The notes: a model not told the origin generated them from the letters alone. DNA of 64,000 nt from Terriglobales bacterium (GCA_035567895.1 DATMPC010000042.1:1-64000); one strand, 5' to 3'; positions 45,367 to 54,808 are shown, numbered from the stretch's first letter. Numbers and translations are program-made.

Positions 45367-48318
45367 TTAGAAGCGGGCCACCAAGCCGAGTTGGACGATT
45401 CTGCCTTCGAGCACGGTACTGGATTTCGGGAAGCCGGATGGCAAGGGAATGACCGCGCCCGTCGAGCTAACCGGCAGACCGGTTGTCGCCGTCGGGAATC
45501 CCACGGAATCCAGACCGCCGATCGCTATCGAGCTGTTCAAGCTGGTCACGTTGGGGTGGTTAAAGAGGTTGTTTGCCTCAAGGAAGAACTGCGGCTCCAG
45601 CCGCTCCCAAAGTCTGGCGATGGTACGCGTATAGCGAAGATCTACTTGGTAGACTGATGGTCCTCGCACTGAATTGCGCCCAATAAATAGAGGCCGCGTG
45701 ACTGCGGAAGTCTTCTGGTCGCCGTTGATCTGAGACTTGCCGGTAATGTTCTGCTGGTCTCCCGAGGAAAGATTGGTGAGAAGCGAAAACATGTTGTGGT
45801 TCAAGATACCTCGCAACACCGCGTTTCCGCTATTTACTCTGGGCTCAATGATCGAGCTCATGGTGAACGAGTTGGGGCGGTTCACCAAGCTGTTCCCGCG
45901 ATCGCGCAGGCGGTTGCTTGGGTCCTCGATCGGCAGATTTTGTTCGAAGCTGTTCACATCGGGCGCGTCGCTAATGGTATGCGACCAGGTATAAGCCGCA
46001 CTCACCTGCACTCCCGCAGAGAGCCTGTGCGTGTAGTTGATGAGACCGGCGTCATAGACGGAACGCGCTCCCGACTGCTGCAGCAGAATATTGTTGAACT
46101 GAGGAAATAGCCTCGTGCTGGCATTCACATTCTTGCTGTAGACCGGCCGTCCATCGGGAAGAGCAGCGATCGGATTAATAAGGTTTATGTTGCTCAGGAA
46201 CTCGAGGTTCCTGGCTCCCGTATGAATGTAGCCGAGTGTAATGCTGTCGTTGCTGCTGAGTTCGCGAGACAGCTGCAGGCTGGTGTTGATGGTATAGGCA
46301 TTGCGGAAGTTGGGGTCTACCGAGGTCACATCATTTGGGGTTCCCGTTGGTGCCACCGAAGTGAGGATGGTTGGATACGCCGGAGCACCGGAAGAGGTCG
46401 GTCCCAAGGATACTGACGAGAGATTCCCATTATTCAGCAGAGTGTTAAACCAGGTGTTGGTTGCCGGCGATTCGTAAAAGATTCCGCCGGAGCCGCGAAC
46501 GATCGTCTTCGGCGTCAGCCGGTAAGCAAATCCTACTCTCGGCGCAAAATTTGCGCCGGGAGAATTAAAGTTCCGGGAATCGACGAAGGGAGCGTTCGGA
46601 TCGGAGGGCGGGGGCACGAACTTGTCATAGCGGAGCCCGTAAACCAGCGTCAACTTCGGCGTGAACTGCCAGTTGTCCTGCCCGTACAAACTGAAAAAGA
46701 CCGAATGATAGGACGGGACAGTGCCCCCGTTGCTCACGTTAACGGTTGAATAGGACCGCGGATTGGCGCCGGACTTTGCACTCTGATAAGCGGCGATACT
46801 GGGAAATATGTACTGCGTGAAGGAATCGGCTTTCTGCAGATCGACGTTCTCCTGCCATGATCCTCCCCACTTGTAGGAATGTTTTCCGTGAATCCAAGTC
46901 AGATTTTCGTTGAGGTTGGGGATCTTCTCGGTGAACTGATCGCCCGCAGCGGTGGTTCCATTAAAATTTGCAGTCCCTTGAATTTGCACCGCTGGTCCGG
47001 GAGCGGTCAGGGTGCCAGGAAAATGGCTGTTGCTGCGCAGCGGCCAGGAAAAGCGGAACTCATTCAGCAGACTCGGCGTAAGTGCGCTCACGACTTGCAT
47101 ACCAATCACGTGGGCTTTGTCCTTGAAATCGGAACTGGAATCGAGGGCAAACAGCCCGCCCACGTTGGTGTTGAACGGAAATGAATTCCTGAAATAGTTG
47201 TAGCGCACGAATGCAGAGTGCTTATTGTTAATCACCCAATCCACGCGCGTGTCCACAAACTGACCGTGCAACGTGCCGGGACCGGTTGCGAGCAGCGTCG
47301 GGTCGATCCCAATCGCTGCCGCGTTCGCGGCAGTGATCGTCACCGGCGATGGCTGGCCGCGCTCCAGATGCTCGTACGCTCCAAACCAGAACAGCTTGTC
47401 CTTGATCACCCGCCCCCCGGCATTAGTGGAGTAGTCGTTCAATTTCAACTCCGGTTTCGGCGCCGTCGGCGATAGCAGGATGGGGCGGGCGCTCGCGTCT
47501 ACCCAACGGTGAATGTACTCGAACATCCCGTGGATGTCGTTGGTCCCGGAGTTGGTGATTACGTTGAAGATGTTTCCCGAGGTCATGCCGAATTCGGGTG
47601 CGTAACTGTTGGATACCGTCTGCACTTCACGCACGTAGGTATCGGAGATAGGGAAGAGGCGAAGACCGTGGCGGTCTTGCTGGCTATCGACCATTCCGTC
47701 CATCTGGTAGTTGATTCGGTCCAGCAGGCCGTTGGTGTTAATCGTTCTGGGAATTCCCAGTTCGGGATTTGGATGGCCGCTCACGCCCGGTTGAAACAAA
47801 ATAAAGTTGTATGGATTGCGCGATGTCAGCGGAAGGTTCTCAATTTCCTTGGTATCGATCGTTCTCCCCACATTGACGCGTGTCGGTTCAATTAGCGGTG
47901 CGCCACCGGATACTTCTACAGTGGTCGAAACGCTTGCAAGCGGCATGTGCGCATCGATCACTGCTTCCTTGCCGGCTTCCAGCAAGACTTTTGAGGCGCG
48001 CACGTTGGCGAAGCCGTCCTTGGTAACGATTACGTCATACGTGCCTAATGGAAGGTTGGGAAAAACGTAGTATCCGTCGGAACCTGTCTGCGTGGTTCGG
48101 GAGAGGCCAGTGGCGGAGTTGTGAATCGCAACCGTGGCGCCTTCGATCGAGGCATCGGAGGCATCCGATACCCGTCCGCGCACCGTACCGTTGATCGCAT
48201 CCGACTGTGCGAAGGCTTGGGTGACCCAAATCGCACTAACCATGGCGAGAACCATTGCAAATACAAACAACCGAGTTCCCCGAAGTGTCCCCTCGCGTTG
48301 CCACTTAGACGTTTTCAT
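45367..48318 (-). CDS. Oar-like TonB-dependent receptor
   Basis: An outer-membrane receptor of 983 residues. It has a signal peptide (LFVFAMVLAMVSAIWVTQAF, cleavage after AFAQ), a carboxypeptidase-regulatory domain (about 45-125, GTVRGRVSDASDASIEGATV), a plug with ENLPLTSRNPYNFI, and a barrel ending in ARF. ATG 48318 is preferred to an in-frame ATG at 48402 because AGGAGG stands five bases upstream. It lies between the ROK regulator gene (81 bp upstream) and the lyase gene (42 bp downstream), all in one direction. A glycan-related or other nutrient substrate controlled by the ROK protein is plausible but unproven. Confidence 0.9.
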   Translation of the reverse strand: MKTSKWQREGTLRGTRLFVFAMVLAMVSAIWVTQAFAQSDAINGTVRGRVSDASDASIEGATVAIHNSATGLSRTTQTGSDGYYVFPNLPLGTYDVIVTKDGFANVRASKVLLEAGKEAVIDAHMPLASVSTTVEVSGGAPLIEPTRVNVGRTIDTKEIENLPLTSRNPYNFILFQPGVSGHPNPELGIPRTINTNGLLDRINYQMDGMVDSQQDRHGLRLFPISDTYVREVQTVSNSYAPEFGMTSGNIFNVITNSGTNDIHGMFEYIHRWVDASARPILLSPTAPKPELKLNDYSTNAGGRVIKDKLFWFGAYEHLERGQPSPVTITAANAAAIGIDPTLLATGPGTLHGQFVDTRVDWVINNKHSAFVRYNYFRNSFPFNTNVGGLFALDSSSDFKDKAHVIGMQVVSALTPSLLNEFRFSWPLRSNSHFPGTLTAPGPAVQIQGTANFNGTTAAGDQFTEKIPNLNENLTWIHGKHSYKWGGSWQENVDLQKADSFTQYIFPSIAAYQSAKSGANPRSYSTVNVSNGGTVPSYHSVFFSLYGQDNWQFTPKLTLVYGLRYDKFVPPPSDPNAPFVDSRNFNSPGANFAPRVGFAYRLTPKTIVRGSGGIFYESPATNTWFNTLLNNGNLSSVSLGPTSSGAPAYPTILTSVAPTGTPNDVTSVDPNFRNAYTINTSLQLSRELSSNDSITLGYIHTGARNLEFLSNINLINPIAALPDGRPVYSKNVNASTRLFPQFNNILLQQSGARSVYDAGLINYTHRLSAGVQVSAAYTWSHTISDAPDVNSFEQNLPIEDPSNRLRDRGNSLVNRPNSFTMSSIIEPRVNSGNAVLRGILNHNMFSLLTNLSSGDQQNITGKSQINGDQKTSAVTRPLFIGRNSVRGPSVYQVDLRYTRTIARLWERLEPQFFLEANNLFNHPNVTSLNSSIAIGGLDSVGFPTATTGLPVSSTGAVIPLPSGFPKSSTVLEGRIVQLGLVARF

Positions 48319-48398
48319 TCCATCCTCCTGAATGCTGTCGGCCACTTGTTGAAGCATCAACGCCGTAACCCTTGGACTCCACAGAGCCGTTTGCGTCA

Positions 48399-49655
48399 TC
48401 AACCGGCTCGCGTCTTCACCGGAAACCGCATATGCTGGCGCCCTTCAGACCTTCGGCGAAATCCATGCTGCTCCGCGGCCTGGATGGCGAGCCAAACCGC
48501 CCCATGCAGTTGGGCATCCTGTCCCAGACCGCTCGCAACCACTTCCGGGCGTGCAAACTCGTTACGCGCAATCGCTGTGCGGGTCGCTTCGACCAGGACA
48601 GGATGGCTACCAATTCCTCCACCGAGAACAACCAATGGCGTGTCCAGAACCAGGCTCATGTTGACGATGGCTGCGGCGAGGTGCTCGGCCGTGCTGTGCA
48701 AGATTCGTTCGGCACATTCATCGCCACGGGCGGCAAGATCGAAGATCTCCGTAGGCTGTATCTGGCCGCCGTGGCCGTTGGCGCAAGCCTGCCAGGCACG
48801 CTTGATGCCTTCGCCACCGATCGCCCCCTCGAGCGCCCCGAGGCCATTGATGCGCAGAGCTTGGCTCGGCAACCCCGGCAGTTGCATGTAGCCGATTTCG
48901 CCCGATGACCAACGGGCCCCATGAAGAAGAGCGCCATTCACCACAATTCCGGCGCCCACGCCTGAGCCAATGGCAATGAAAGCAAAATTGTCGGACTGCC
49001 CGGCGACTCCACAGCAGCCTTCACCGATGGCGCCGAGATTTACGTCGTTTTCGATCGTTGTGCTGATCCCGGTCTTGTCCTGCAGAAGCTCGGCCAGGGG
49101 CACGTCATGCCACCCATGCAAATTGGGGGCAGAGAGAACCTGGCCCTCGCGCACGTTTGTGATACCAGGTGCGCCGGCCGCGAGCTCCAGAACTTTTTCA
49201 GGAGCGATGCCGTGCTCGCGGAGCAAGCGATCGATGGCTGTCGCAATGCGGGTCGTCACTTGACTCGGGGTTCCGCTTTCGGGAACGGTCTCATTGACCC
49301 TTGCGATGATGTTTCCGCCCAGGTCAGCCAATGCCAGGCGCACACTCGAACCGCCGATATCGGCGCCAAACACGCAGCCATAACGGGAATTGAACTCCAG
49401 AATGCGCGGTGGCCTCCCTCCCTTCGACCTGCCAGCCCCGATGAATCGCACCAGCCCTCTGCGCTGAAAACTCTCGATCGCCGAAGAAACCGTCGGAGCC
49501 GTCAGTCCCGAGATGCGTACCAAGTCGGCTCGTGAACAAGGCATGTGCTGACGTAAGAGGCGCAAGAGCTCTCGCGAATTCGCGGCGCGCAAGCTTCCCG
49601 GCTGACTGTGGCGCAGCTTCGAGCGAAACGGTGGGAAGTGGACTGTCGGCTCCAT
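48399..49655 (-). CDS. ROK-family transcriptional regulator without the zinc motif
   Basis: A 418-residue NagC/XylR-type repressor. The winged helix-turn-helix lies at about 26-73 (SRADLVRISGLTAPTVSSAI). The ROK fold has the phosphate loop GADIGGSS (97-104) and the END motif (202-204) with the usual catalytic Asp. The hallmark zinc-binding CxCGxxGC is absent, and ExGH reads EIGY (253-256 region). Sugar phosphorylation is thus doubtful, and ligand sensing may differ from classical ROK proteins. It heads the receptor/lyase set and probably controls its own promoter, where repeated TTACTAAAG-like elements are visible. Confidence 0.88.
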   Translation of the reverse strand: MEPTVHFPPFRSKLRHSQPGSLRAANSRELLRLLRQHMPCSRADLVRISGLTAPTVSSAIESFQRRGLVRFIGAGRSKGGRPPRILEFNSRYGCVFGADIGGSSVRLALADLGGNIIARVNETVPESGTPSQVTTRIATAIDRLLREHGIAPEKVLELAAGAPGITNVREGQVLSAPNLHGWHDVPLAELLQDKTGISTTIENDVNLGAIGEGCCGVAGQSDNFAFIAIGSGVGAGIVVNGALLHGARWSSGEIGYMQLPGLPSQALRINGLGALEGAIGGEGIKRAWQACANGHGGQIQPTEIFDLAARGDECAERILHSTAEHLAAAIVNMSLVLDTPLVVLGGGIGSHPVLVEATRTAIARNEFARPEVVASGLGQDAQLHGAVWLAIQAAEQHGFRRRSEGRQHMRFPVKTRAG

Positions 49656-49679
49656 CCAGGAATTCTCGCCAGCCTTAGT

Positions 49680-49740
49680 AACTTAAATGCCTTTAGAAAG
49701 TAAGCGGGATTAATTTAGAGCTCTTTAGTAAGAAGGTCAA
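49680..49740 (-). promoter_or_regulatory. Candidate sigma-70 promoter and operator of the ROK operon
   Basis: On the minus strand TTGACC (49735-49740) and TAAATT (49712-49717) are spaced by exactly 17 bp, a good housekeeping promoter. The spacer contains CTTACTAAAG and a GAGCTC palindrome. Similar elements (CTTACTTTCTAAAG, TTACTAAGG) follow downstream to about 49675. Such AT-rich repeats fit an autoregulated ROK repressor. Confidence 0.5.
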
Positions 49741-49934
49741 CCATTTTTTGCGCAACCGCGTGCTATTGAAATTGCATTCCCTGGGGATGTCGAGCCTGCC
49801 AGCGTTATGGCTTTGCTGTTCACATTGGGACCAGGCGGTTCGCAAAATAGTGATCTGTATGGCATTCAAAGGGCTATTCATTGGCATCGACCGTTGCGCA
49901 TCCACCGAAATCAGCGAGTTAAGCTGCGCCCGCC

Positions 49935-50180
49935 GTGATGCAACCGCGCTCCATGCTCGGTTTTACCCTTGAGGAAATTCGCCAGCTCTTTTTCGGCTTC
50001 CGCAATGTTACGCGCGCTTCAGAGCGCTGGCGTGCGCTGTCCCGCAAAAAACTGGCCGAACTCGAGCGTCTGATGGAAGGGATAACGACAGTACGCCGTT
50101 TGCCGAAAAGGATGATGAAAAACTGCCATTGCGACACACTGGATGAATGCGGTAAGGGTCTATTTCGGAGCGCGCTGTGA
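49935..50180 (+). pseudogene. C-terminal remnant of a MerR-family regulator
   Basis: The 81-codon frame contains LGFTLEEIRQLFFGFRNVTR, the typical second part of MerR proteins. It is followed by the dimerisation helix (ERWRALSRKKLAELERLM) and a Cys pair near the end (NCHCDTLDECGKG), as in metal-type MerR regulators. The N-terminal helix-turn-helix is missing: a stop lies five codons before the GTG, and no winged-helix sequence is readable upstream in other frames. It is a truncated relic. It converges with the ADOP permease gene. Confidence 0.65.
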
Positions 50181-50253
50181 CAATTGAACAAGACGCTAAG
50201 TGGGCAGCGTGCCCAGAAGGCGCATCTTTCACTTCTTGGCCGAGTAGGCAGAA

Positions 50254-52686
50254 TTATTCGTATCTCAGTGCCACAATGGGATCGACTTGCGTGGCTCGGC
50301 GGGCTGGGAAGTAGCAGGCTGCAAGTCCGGCCAAGCCCATGACGCCGACCACCGCCGCGAGCGTGACTGGATCATGCGATGACACGCTCCAGAGTTGATG
50401 GGCCAACACGCGGGTAAGGCCGAAGCTCAAGAGCAGTCCCGCAACCGCGCCCAGCGCGATGAGCTGCAAGCCCATACGCAGCACCATGCGATGAACCTGG
50501 CGTCGCGTGGCGCCGAGCGACATGCGAATCCCGATCTCGCGCGTTTGACGCAAAACCGTGTATGCAATCAGGCTGTAGACTCCGAGCGTGACAAGTACGA
50601 GTCCAATTCCCGCAAATACTGCGAGCAGAATCAGGCTAAAGCGCGGCTCGGCATAGCTAAAGCGCTTGAGGTAGTCCTCCAGACTTCCAGTCATGGTGAG
50701 GGCCACGTTGCGATCCACCGACCAGATTTCCTTGCGCAGGGTGTCGAGCATCGCAAGCGGATCGCGCTCCGTTCTCACCAGGATGCCGCGCTCGAACGAG
50801 CCGGTTATCGTGTACGGAATGAAGATTTCGGGACGCGGCGGCTCTTGAATGCCTTGATTCTTTGCGTCGGAGACTATGCCCACAATCTCGAATACCGGAT
50901 CGGTGACCGGAGGAGTGATTTCAGTGGCGAGCATCTTGAGCGTCAGGCTTCGACCGAGGGGATCCTCTTGCCCAAAGTATTTTCTCGCCAGCGTCTGATT
51001 GATGACCGCGACTTTGCGCGCATCGTTCACCTCGACTTCGGAGAGAGTACGCCCGCGTAGCTGGCGGATGCCGAGCGTACGAAAGTATCCTTCGCTGACG
51101 AGCTGGAAGATGCCCTCCCATTTGTCGGAATGCGTCTTGCCGGAGATTTCAATTTCAGTGCCGATGCCTCCATAGGGCGGAAGGGTGCTTGTCTCGGTCG
51201 CGGAGACGACTCCATGCAAGGCGGAAACGCGCTCCAGCAGCGTGCGGAAGAACTGTTGCTTGGCCGCGGGGGTAGTGTATTGTCCGCGCGGCAATGGGAT
51301 GCGAGCCACGAGAATGTTGTCGGGTCTCAGCCCCAGATCAACTGCCTGCAAGGAAATAAAACTGCGCATGAGCAGCCCAGCCCCAGCCAACAACACGAGC
51401 GACAGTGCGACCTCAACCACGACCAGTGCGCTGCGCAGTTTGCCGCGCCGGAATCCGACGCTCACGGTAGCGGCGGAATCCTTTAGGCGCTCGACGATGT
51501 CGATCTTGGCGGTTTGCAGCGCCGGAGCTAGTCCGGCCAGGACCGCGGTAAAGATCGAGACAACAATGCAAAAGGCAAGCACCGTGAGATTCAGCCCGAT
51601 CACGGCTTCATGGGGAATGGTGTCCTGGGGAATGAAGGTCACCAGGATCTTTATGCCGGCATAGGCAAGCAGGCAACCGGCGAGAGCTCCGCCCAGTGCC
51701 AATATGAAACTCTCGACCAGCAGTTGCCGGACCAGTCTCCATTGGCTGGCGCCTACCGAAGCACGGATCGCCATCTCCTTCTCGCGCGCCGCTCCGTGCG
51801 CCAGAAGCATGTTGGCAACGTTGCTGCACGCAATCAGCAGCAGCAAGCCTACTGCTGCCGCCAGCGTGTACAACGTCTTGCTGAATTGTCCGACCAGGCG
51901 GTCGACCCAGGTATCAATCTGCACGCTGAACTGCTTGGGATAATTCTTGGGATAGATCTGGGCCAGGCGATGGGCAATCACGTTGACGTCAGCCTGTGCT
52001 TGCCGAAGTGTGACTTCCGGCTTCAGATGAGCCTGGAACATGTAGAAGTGCGCGTCCTTCTCCGCCCGTCCGCGATCCGGGACGACGGGGATCCAGAGAT
52101 CCGCACCCAGCTTGGTGACGCGTGGGGGCATGACTCCGATCAGCGTAGTCGGAACATTGTTCAGCACGAAGGTGCGGCCAACGATATTCGGGTCGAGGTT
52201 GAAGCGAGTTGCCCACAGCTTGTAGGCCATCAGAAAGACGGGAGGAGCTCCCGGCCTGGCGTCGTCGGGCAGGAGCGTGCGCCCCAGAAGCGCCGGAACG
52301 CCCAACACTTGGAACATATTCGGCGTGACCAATCCGCCGTCGAACTGCTCGGTGCCTTGCCCGTTGAAGTAAAGAACGTCTTGCCCCGTGCCTCCGATTA
52401 CCGCATCGAAGACGTGGTTTTGCTCCTGATAGTCAAGGAATTCTGCGTCGCGAAACCATGAGCGTCCCCCCGGACGATTCTCCGCATCGTTATGGATCGT
52501 AATCATGACGATGCGGTGGGCGTCCACGTACGGGAAAGGATTCAGGAGGACGTTGTCGATCACGCTGAAGATCGTGGTCGCAGCGCCGATGCCAAGTGCC
52601 AGGGTTATCACCGCAACAGCCGTGAACCCGCGACTCTTGCCCATCATGCGCAGGCCATATTTCAAATCCTGAAAGACCGTTGTCAT
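50254..52686 (-). CDS. ADOP-type duplicated ABC permease (MacB-like)
   Basis: An 810-residue inner-membrane protein with two MacB-type periplasmic domains and two FtsX permease modules, the ADOP arrangement (acidobacterial duplicated orphan permease). It opens with an N-terminal helix (GFTAVAVITLALGIGAATTI). The first FtsX block is near 290-430 (LLLLIACSNVANMLLAHGAA) and the second near 690-800 (IGIRMSLGATRRQVHRMVLR), ending PARRATQVDPIVALRYE. ATG 52686 (MTTVFQDLKYGLR) fits the family start; an in-frame ATG at 52752 adds a tail without similarity. No ATPase subunit gene is nearby, as is usual for these orphans. The substrate is unknown. Confidence 0.9.
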   Translation of the reverse strand: MTTVFQDLKYGLRMMGKSRGFTAVAVITLALGIGAATTIFSVIDNVLLNPFPYVDAHRIVMITIHNDAENRPGGRSWFRDAEFLDYQEQNHVFDAVIGGTGQDVLYFNGQGTEQFDGGLVTPNMFQVLGVPALLGRTLLPDDARPGAPPVFLMAYKLWATRFNLDPNIVGRTFVLNNVPTTLIGVMPPRVTKLGADLWIPVVPDRGRAEKDAHFYMFQAHLKPEVTLRQAQADVNVIAHRLAQIYPKNYPKQFSVQIDTWVDRLVGQFSKTLYTLAAAVGLLLLIACSNVANMLLAHGAAREKEMAIRASVGASQWRLVRQLLVESFILALGGALAGCLLAYAGIKILVTFIPQDTIPHEAVIGLNLTVLAFCIVVSIFTAVLAGLAPALQTAKIDIVERLKDSAATVSVGFRRGKLRSALVVVEVALSLVLLAGAGLLMRSFISLQAVDLGLRPDNILVARIPLPRGQYTTPAAKQQFFRTLLERVSALHGVVSATETSTLPPYGGIGTEIEISGKTHSDKWEGIFQLVSEGYFRTLGIRQLRGRTLSEVEVNDARKVAVINQTLARKYFGQEDPLGRSLTLKMLATEITPPVTDPVFEIVGIVSDAKNQGIQEPPRPEIFIPYTITGSFERGILVRTERDPLAMLDTLRKEIWSVDRNVALTMTGSLEDYLKRFSYAEPRFSLILLAVFAGIGLVLVTLGVYSLIAYTVLRQTREIGIRMSLGATRRQVHRMVLRMGLQLIALGAVAGLLLSFGLTRVLAHQLWSVSSHDPVTLAAVVGVMGLAGLAACYFPARRATQVDPIVALRYE

Positions 52687-52881
52687 TCCCGCCACTCGCA
52701 ATCGGGCGTGAAGGTCTGCCACTGCCGATATAAAGACGACTACCGGTGCCACACGTTAGCTGAATTTACAGCAGCCTTGATTTTCCAAAATGAAATCTCC
52801 GGCGCCGGATCCTGGTCCGACAAATTATGATGGTTAAAGTGGTTTGTGGATTCGGTGGGTCGCGGAGTTTGCGGTTTGGAC

Positions 52882-52908
52882 TGAAAAAGCCGCTCGGGAG
52901 AGCGGCTT
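52882..52908 (-). terminator. Intrinsic terminator of the DUF2934 gene
   Basis: A 9-bp perfect stem (AAGCCGCTC / GAGCGGCTT) with a 4-base loop. On the minus strand it is followed by a T run (CTTTTTC), 29 bases after the DUF2934 stop codon. This is a textbook rho-independent terminator for the minus strand. Confidence 0.85.
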
Positions 52909-52937
52909 GCTTGGGAGCCTGGGACGTTGCCCAGGGC

Positions 52938-53138
52938 TCAGGCGGCGGTGGTCTTATGCTGGAGGCCGGCTTTGCTTTCAACCTCGCTTTTCGCTTGCAG
53001 CCAGTCGTCTACGTCCTTCCCGTCTTCTCGGGCGCGTGATTGGTAGAGTTCGTATGCGCGACGACGGATTTCTTCTTCTAGATTCTTCGGATTCGCTGTT
53101 TGTGCAGCTTTGGGCTTCTTGCCAAGATCGTTACTCAT
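52938..53138 (-). CDS. DUF2934 small protein
   Basis: A 66-residue protein. After a Lys/Ala-rich start it has the DUF2934 signature (EEEIRRRAYELYQSRAREDG then KDVDDWLQAKSEV), one short charged helical module. The family is widespread in soil bacteria and its function is unknown. ATG 53138 has AAGGAG ten bases upstream and is preferred to an in-frame ATG at 53174. It is a single-gene unit closed by the hairpin terminator at 52882-52908. Confidence 0.85.
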   Translation of the reverse strand: MSNDLGKKPKAAQTANPKNLEEEIRRRAYELYQSRAREDGKDVDDWLQAKSEVESKAGLQHKTTAA

Positions 53139-53247
53139 ACGGGAATACTCCTTGCCTTTGATCTTGATTTCCAAACCTACGCCTTGTCTGCTGCGTCGGT
53201 CAATGACTCAACATTAGTGCGTTTCACACCGAAGGAATCCCTCTGCC

Positions 53248-54066
53248 ATGTTGCTGCGTCCGCGTACAATTTGCTTGATGCCTTGCAAGTGCTCCGCTGC
53301 ACGAAGTCTGCACATCGCAATTGCATGCCTGATTCTTCTCGGCTCCCTTTCGGCGGAACCCATCGGCCAGCTCAAGGCTACCGGATACGTCAACGATTTC
53401 GCTCATGTTCTCAGTGATGACTCAATCTCCTACCTCGAACAACTCTGTGCAGAAGTAGACCAAAAAGCCAAATCCCAGATCGCCATCGTGACCATTCATT
53501 CTCTCGATGGCAGAGACGTTGAGGGCTACGCCGTGGACTTGTACAAGGCGTGGGGCATAGGAAGCAAGTCCACAAACCGCGGTGTTTTGATTCTTCTCGC
53601 GAGCGATGACCGGCTCTATCGCATTGAGGTTGGATACGGTCTCGAACCGATTTTGCCAGACGGAAAAGTTGGCGGATTCGGACGAGAGGCCGTGCCTCTG
53701 CTGAAACAAGGGGAATACGACGCTGCAGTGCGCCTCCTAACCGAACGGGTCGCTCAGACCATTGCGGCAGATGCCGGCGTCACCGTCGGAACATTGGCTG
53801 CGCGAGCGCCGCCTGAGGTTAGCGACCAGAAACCTCTCAGAATACCCATCGGCCTCATCGTGCCTGGAGCCGTTGTATTGTTCTTGCTGCTGTTCACCGG
53901 GTTAGGGCGTTCGTTGCTCTTTGGTTTGTTATTCAGCGGGTTTGGTGGGGGACGCAGCTCTCGTGGAGGCGGCTGGGGCGGTGGTGGCGGTTTTGGTGGC
54001 GGTGGTGGGTTCGGCGGCTTTGGGGGTGGCAGTTCCGGCGGTGGAGGGGCAAGTGGAAGTTGGTAA
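53248..54066 (+). CDS. TPM-domain protein (YgcG type) with glycine-rich tail
   Basis: A 272-residue exported protein. A signal peptide (LHIAIACLILLGSLSAEP) is followed by a TPM domain (about 42-170: GYVNDFAHVLSDDSISYLEQ, RGVLILLASDDRLYRIEVGY). A membrane helix lies near 198-222, and the tail is nearly pure Gly/Ser with Trp and Phe. Genes of this type are often mis-called methanol dehydrogenase. The start is uncertain (ATG 53248 or 53278; neither has a clear ribosome site). It heads a compact set with a nucleotidyltransferase-like protein and LemA, the usual TPM partner. Confidence 0.85.
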   Translation: MLLRPRTICLMPCKCSAARSLHIAIACLILLGSLSAEPIGQLKATGYVNDFAHVLSDDSISYLEQLCAEVDQKAKSQIAIVTIHSLDGRDVEGYAVDLYKAWGIGSKSTNRGVLILLASDDRLYRIEVGYGLEPILPDGKVGGFGREAVPLLKQGEYDAAVRLLTERVAQTIAADAGVTVGTLAARAPPEVSDQKPLRIPIGLIVPGAVVLFLLLFTGLGRSLLFGLLFSGFGGGRSSRGGGWGGGGGFGGGGGFGGFGGGSSGGGGASGSW

Positions 54067-54085
54067 CGCAGGTCTGAAGAGAGCA

Positions 54086-54790
54086 ATGGAACAATCTCTA
54101 CAGCAGCTTGTCGACCGATTGAAAGATGCCGCCGGTGAAAGCCTGCACTCCGTTGTTCTGTATGGTTCTGCCGTGTCTGGAGAATTTCACGAAAACTTCT
54201 CGGATGTAAATGTCCTGTGCCTTGTTAAGACTCTCTCTGCGAACGTCATGCTTGCCTTATCGGAACCTGTCAACTGGTGGAGAAAACAGAAGCATCCTGC
54301 CCCGTTGCTCCTGACCGTAGAAGAGGTGAAGCAATCTTCGGACGTGTTTCCGATTGAGTTCATGGATATCCAGAAGCATCATCGCGTGCTTTATGGCGAG
54401 GATGTGTTCGCAGCCATAGAGATTCCCCGCACGCTGCACCGCGTCCAAGTTGAGCATGAATTACGCACCAAGCTCATCCTGTTTCGGCAACAACTCCTAA
54501 TCGATTCAGTCAATCGCAACAGCGTGCTGAACTTGATGCTCGAATCCCTTTCTAGTTTCGTAACGCTTTTCCGGCATTCGCTGATGATTGTGGGAGAAGA
54601 GCCTGCAGCTGGGAAACGCGCGTTGCTTCTCCAGATCGAACAAAGAGTAAAGGTTGACGCCAAGGCGTTTTTGGATGTGCTCTCAGTGCGCGAAGGCAAA
54701 TTGAAGGGAGATGCGCTCGACGTGAATACAATGTTGGCTAGTTATCTGAAAACAGTTGAACAGGTCATATCTTTCGTAGAACAGCTCTAA
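54086..54790 (+). CDS. Nucleotidyltransferase-fold protein with altered active site
   Basis: A 234-residue protein whose N-terminus has the nucleotidyltransferase motif VVLYGSAVSGEF (GS at 27-28). The expected DxD reads DVN (D40, N42), so one metal-binding Asp is replaced and catalysis is doubtful. The C-terminal part is helical. ATG 54086 follows AAGAGAG; the frame is open further upstream only as a shadow of the glycine-rich tail of the TPM gene. It lies 19 bases after the TPM stop and 18 bases before LemA, so the three are one operon. This gene between TPM and LemA is not part of the usual pair. Confidence 0.75.
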   Translation: MEQSLQQLVDRLKDAAGESLHSVVLYGSAVSGEFHENFSDVNVLCLVKTLSANVMLALSEPVNWWRKQKHPAPLLLTVEEVKQSSDVFPIEFMDIQKHHRVLYGEDVFAAIEIPRTLHRVQVEHELRTKLILFRQQLLIDSVNRNSVLNLMLESLSSFVTLFRHSLMIVGEEPAAGKRALLLQIEQRVKVDAKAFLDVLSVREGKLKGDALDVNTMLASYLKTVEQVISFVEQL

Positions 54791-54808
54791 GAAGAGGGAG
54801 AACCAGGA

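Noticed and set aside
48121-48891. Plus frame of 256 codons
   Set aside because: Antisense to the TonB receptor start and ROK gene; no recognisable domain.
51610-52461. Plus frame of 283 codons
   Set aside because: Fully antisense to the ADOP permease; Gln/Arg-rich shadow.
53921-54085. Upstream extension of the nucleotidyltransferase frame
   Set aside because: It overlaps the glycine-rich tail of the TPM gene in another frame; the domain begins at ATG 54086.
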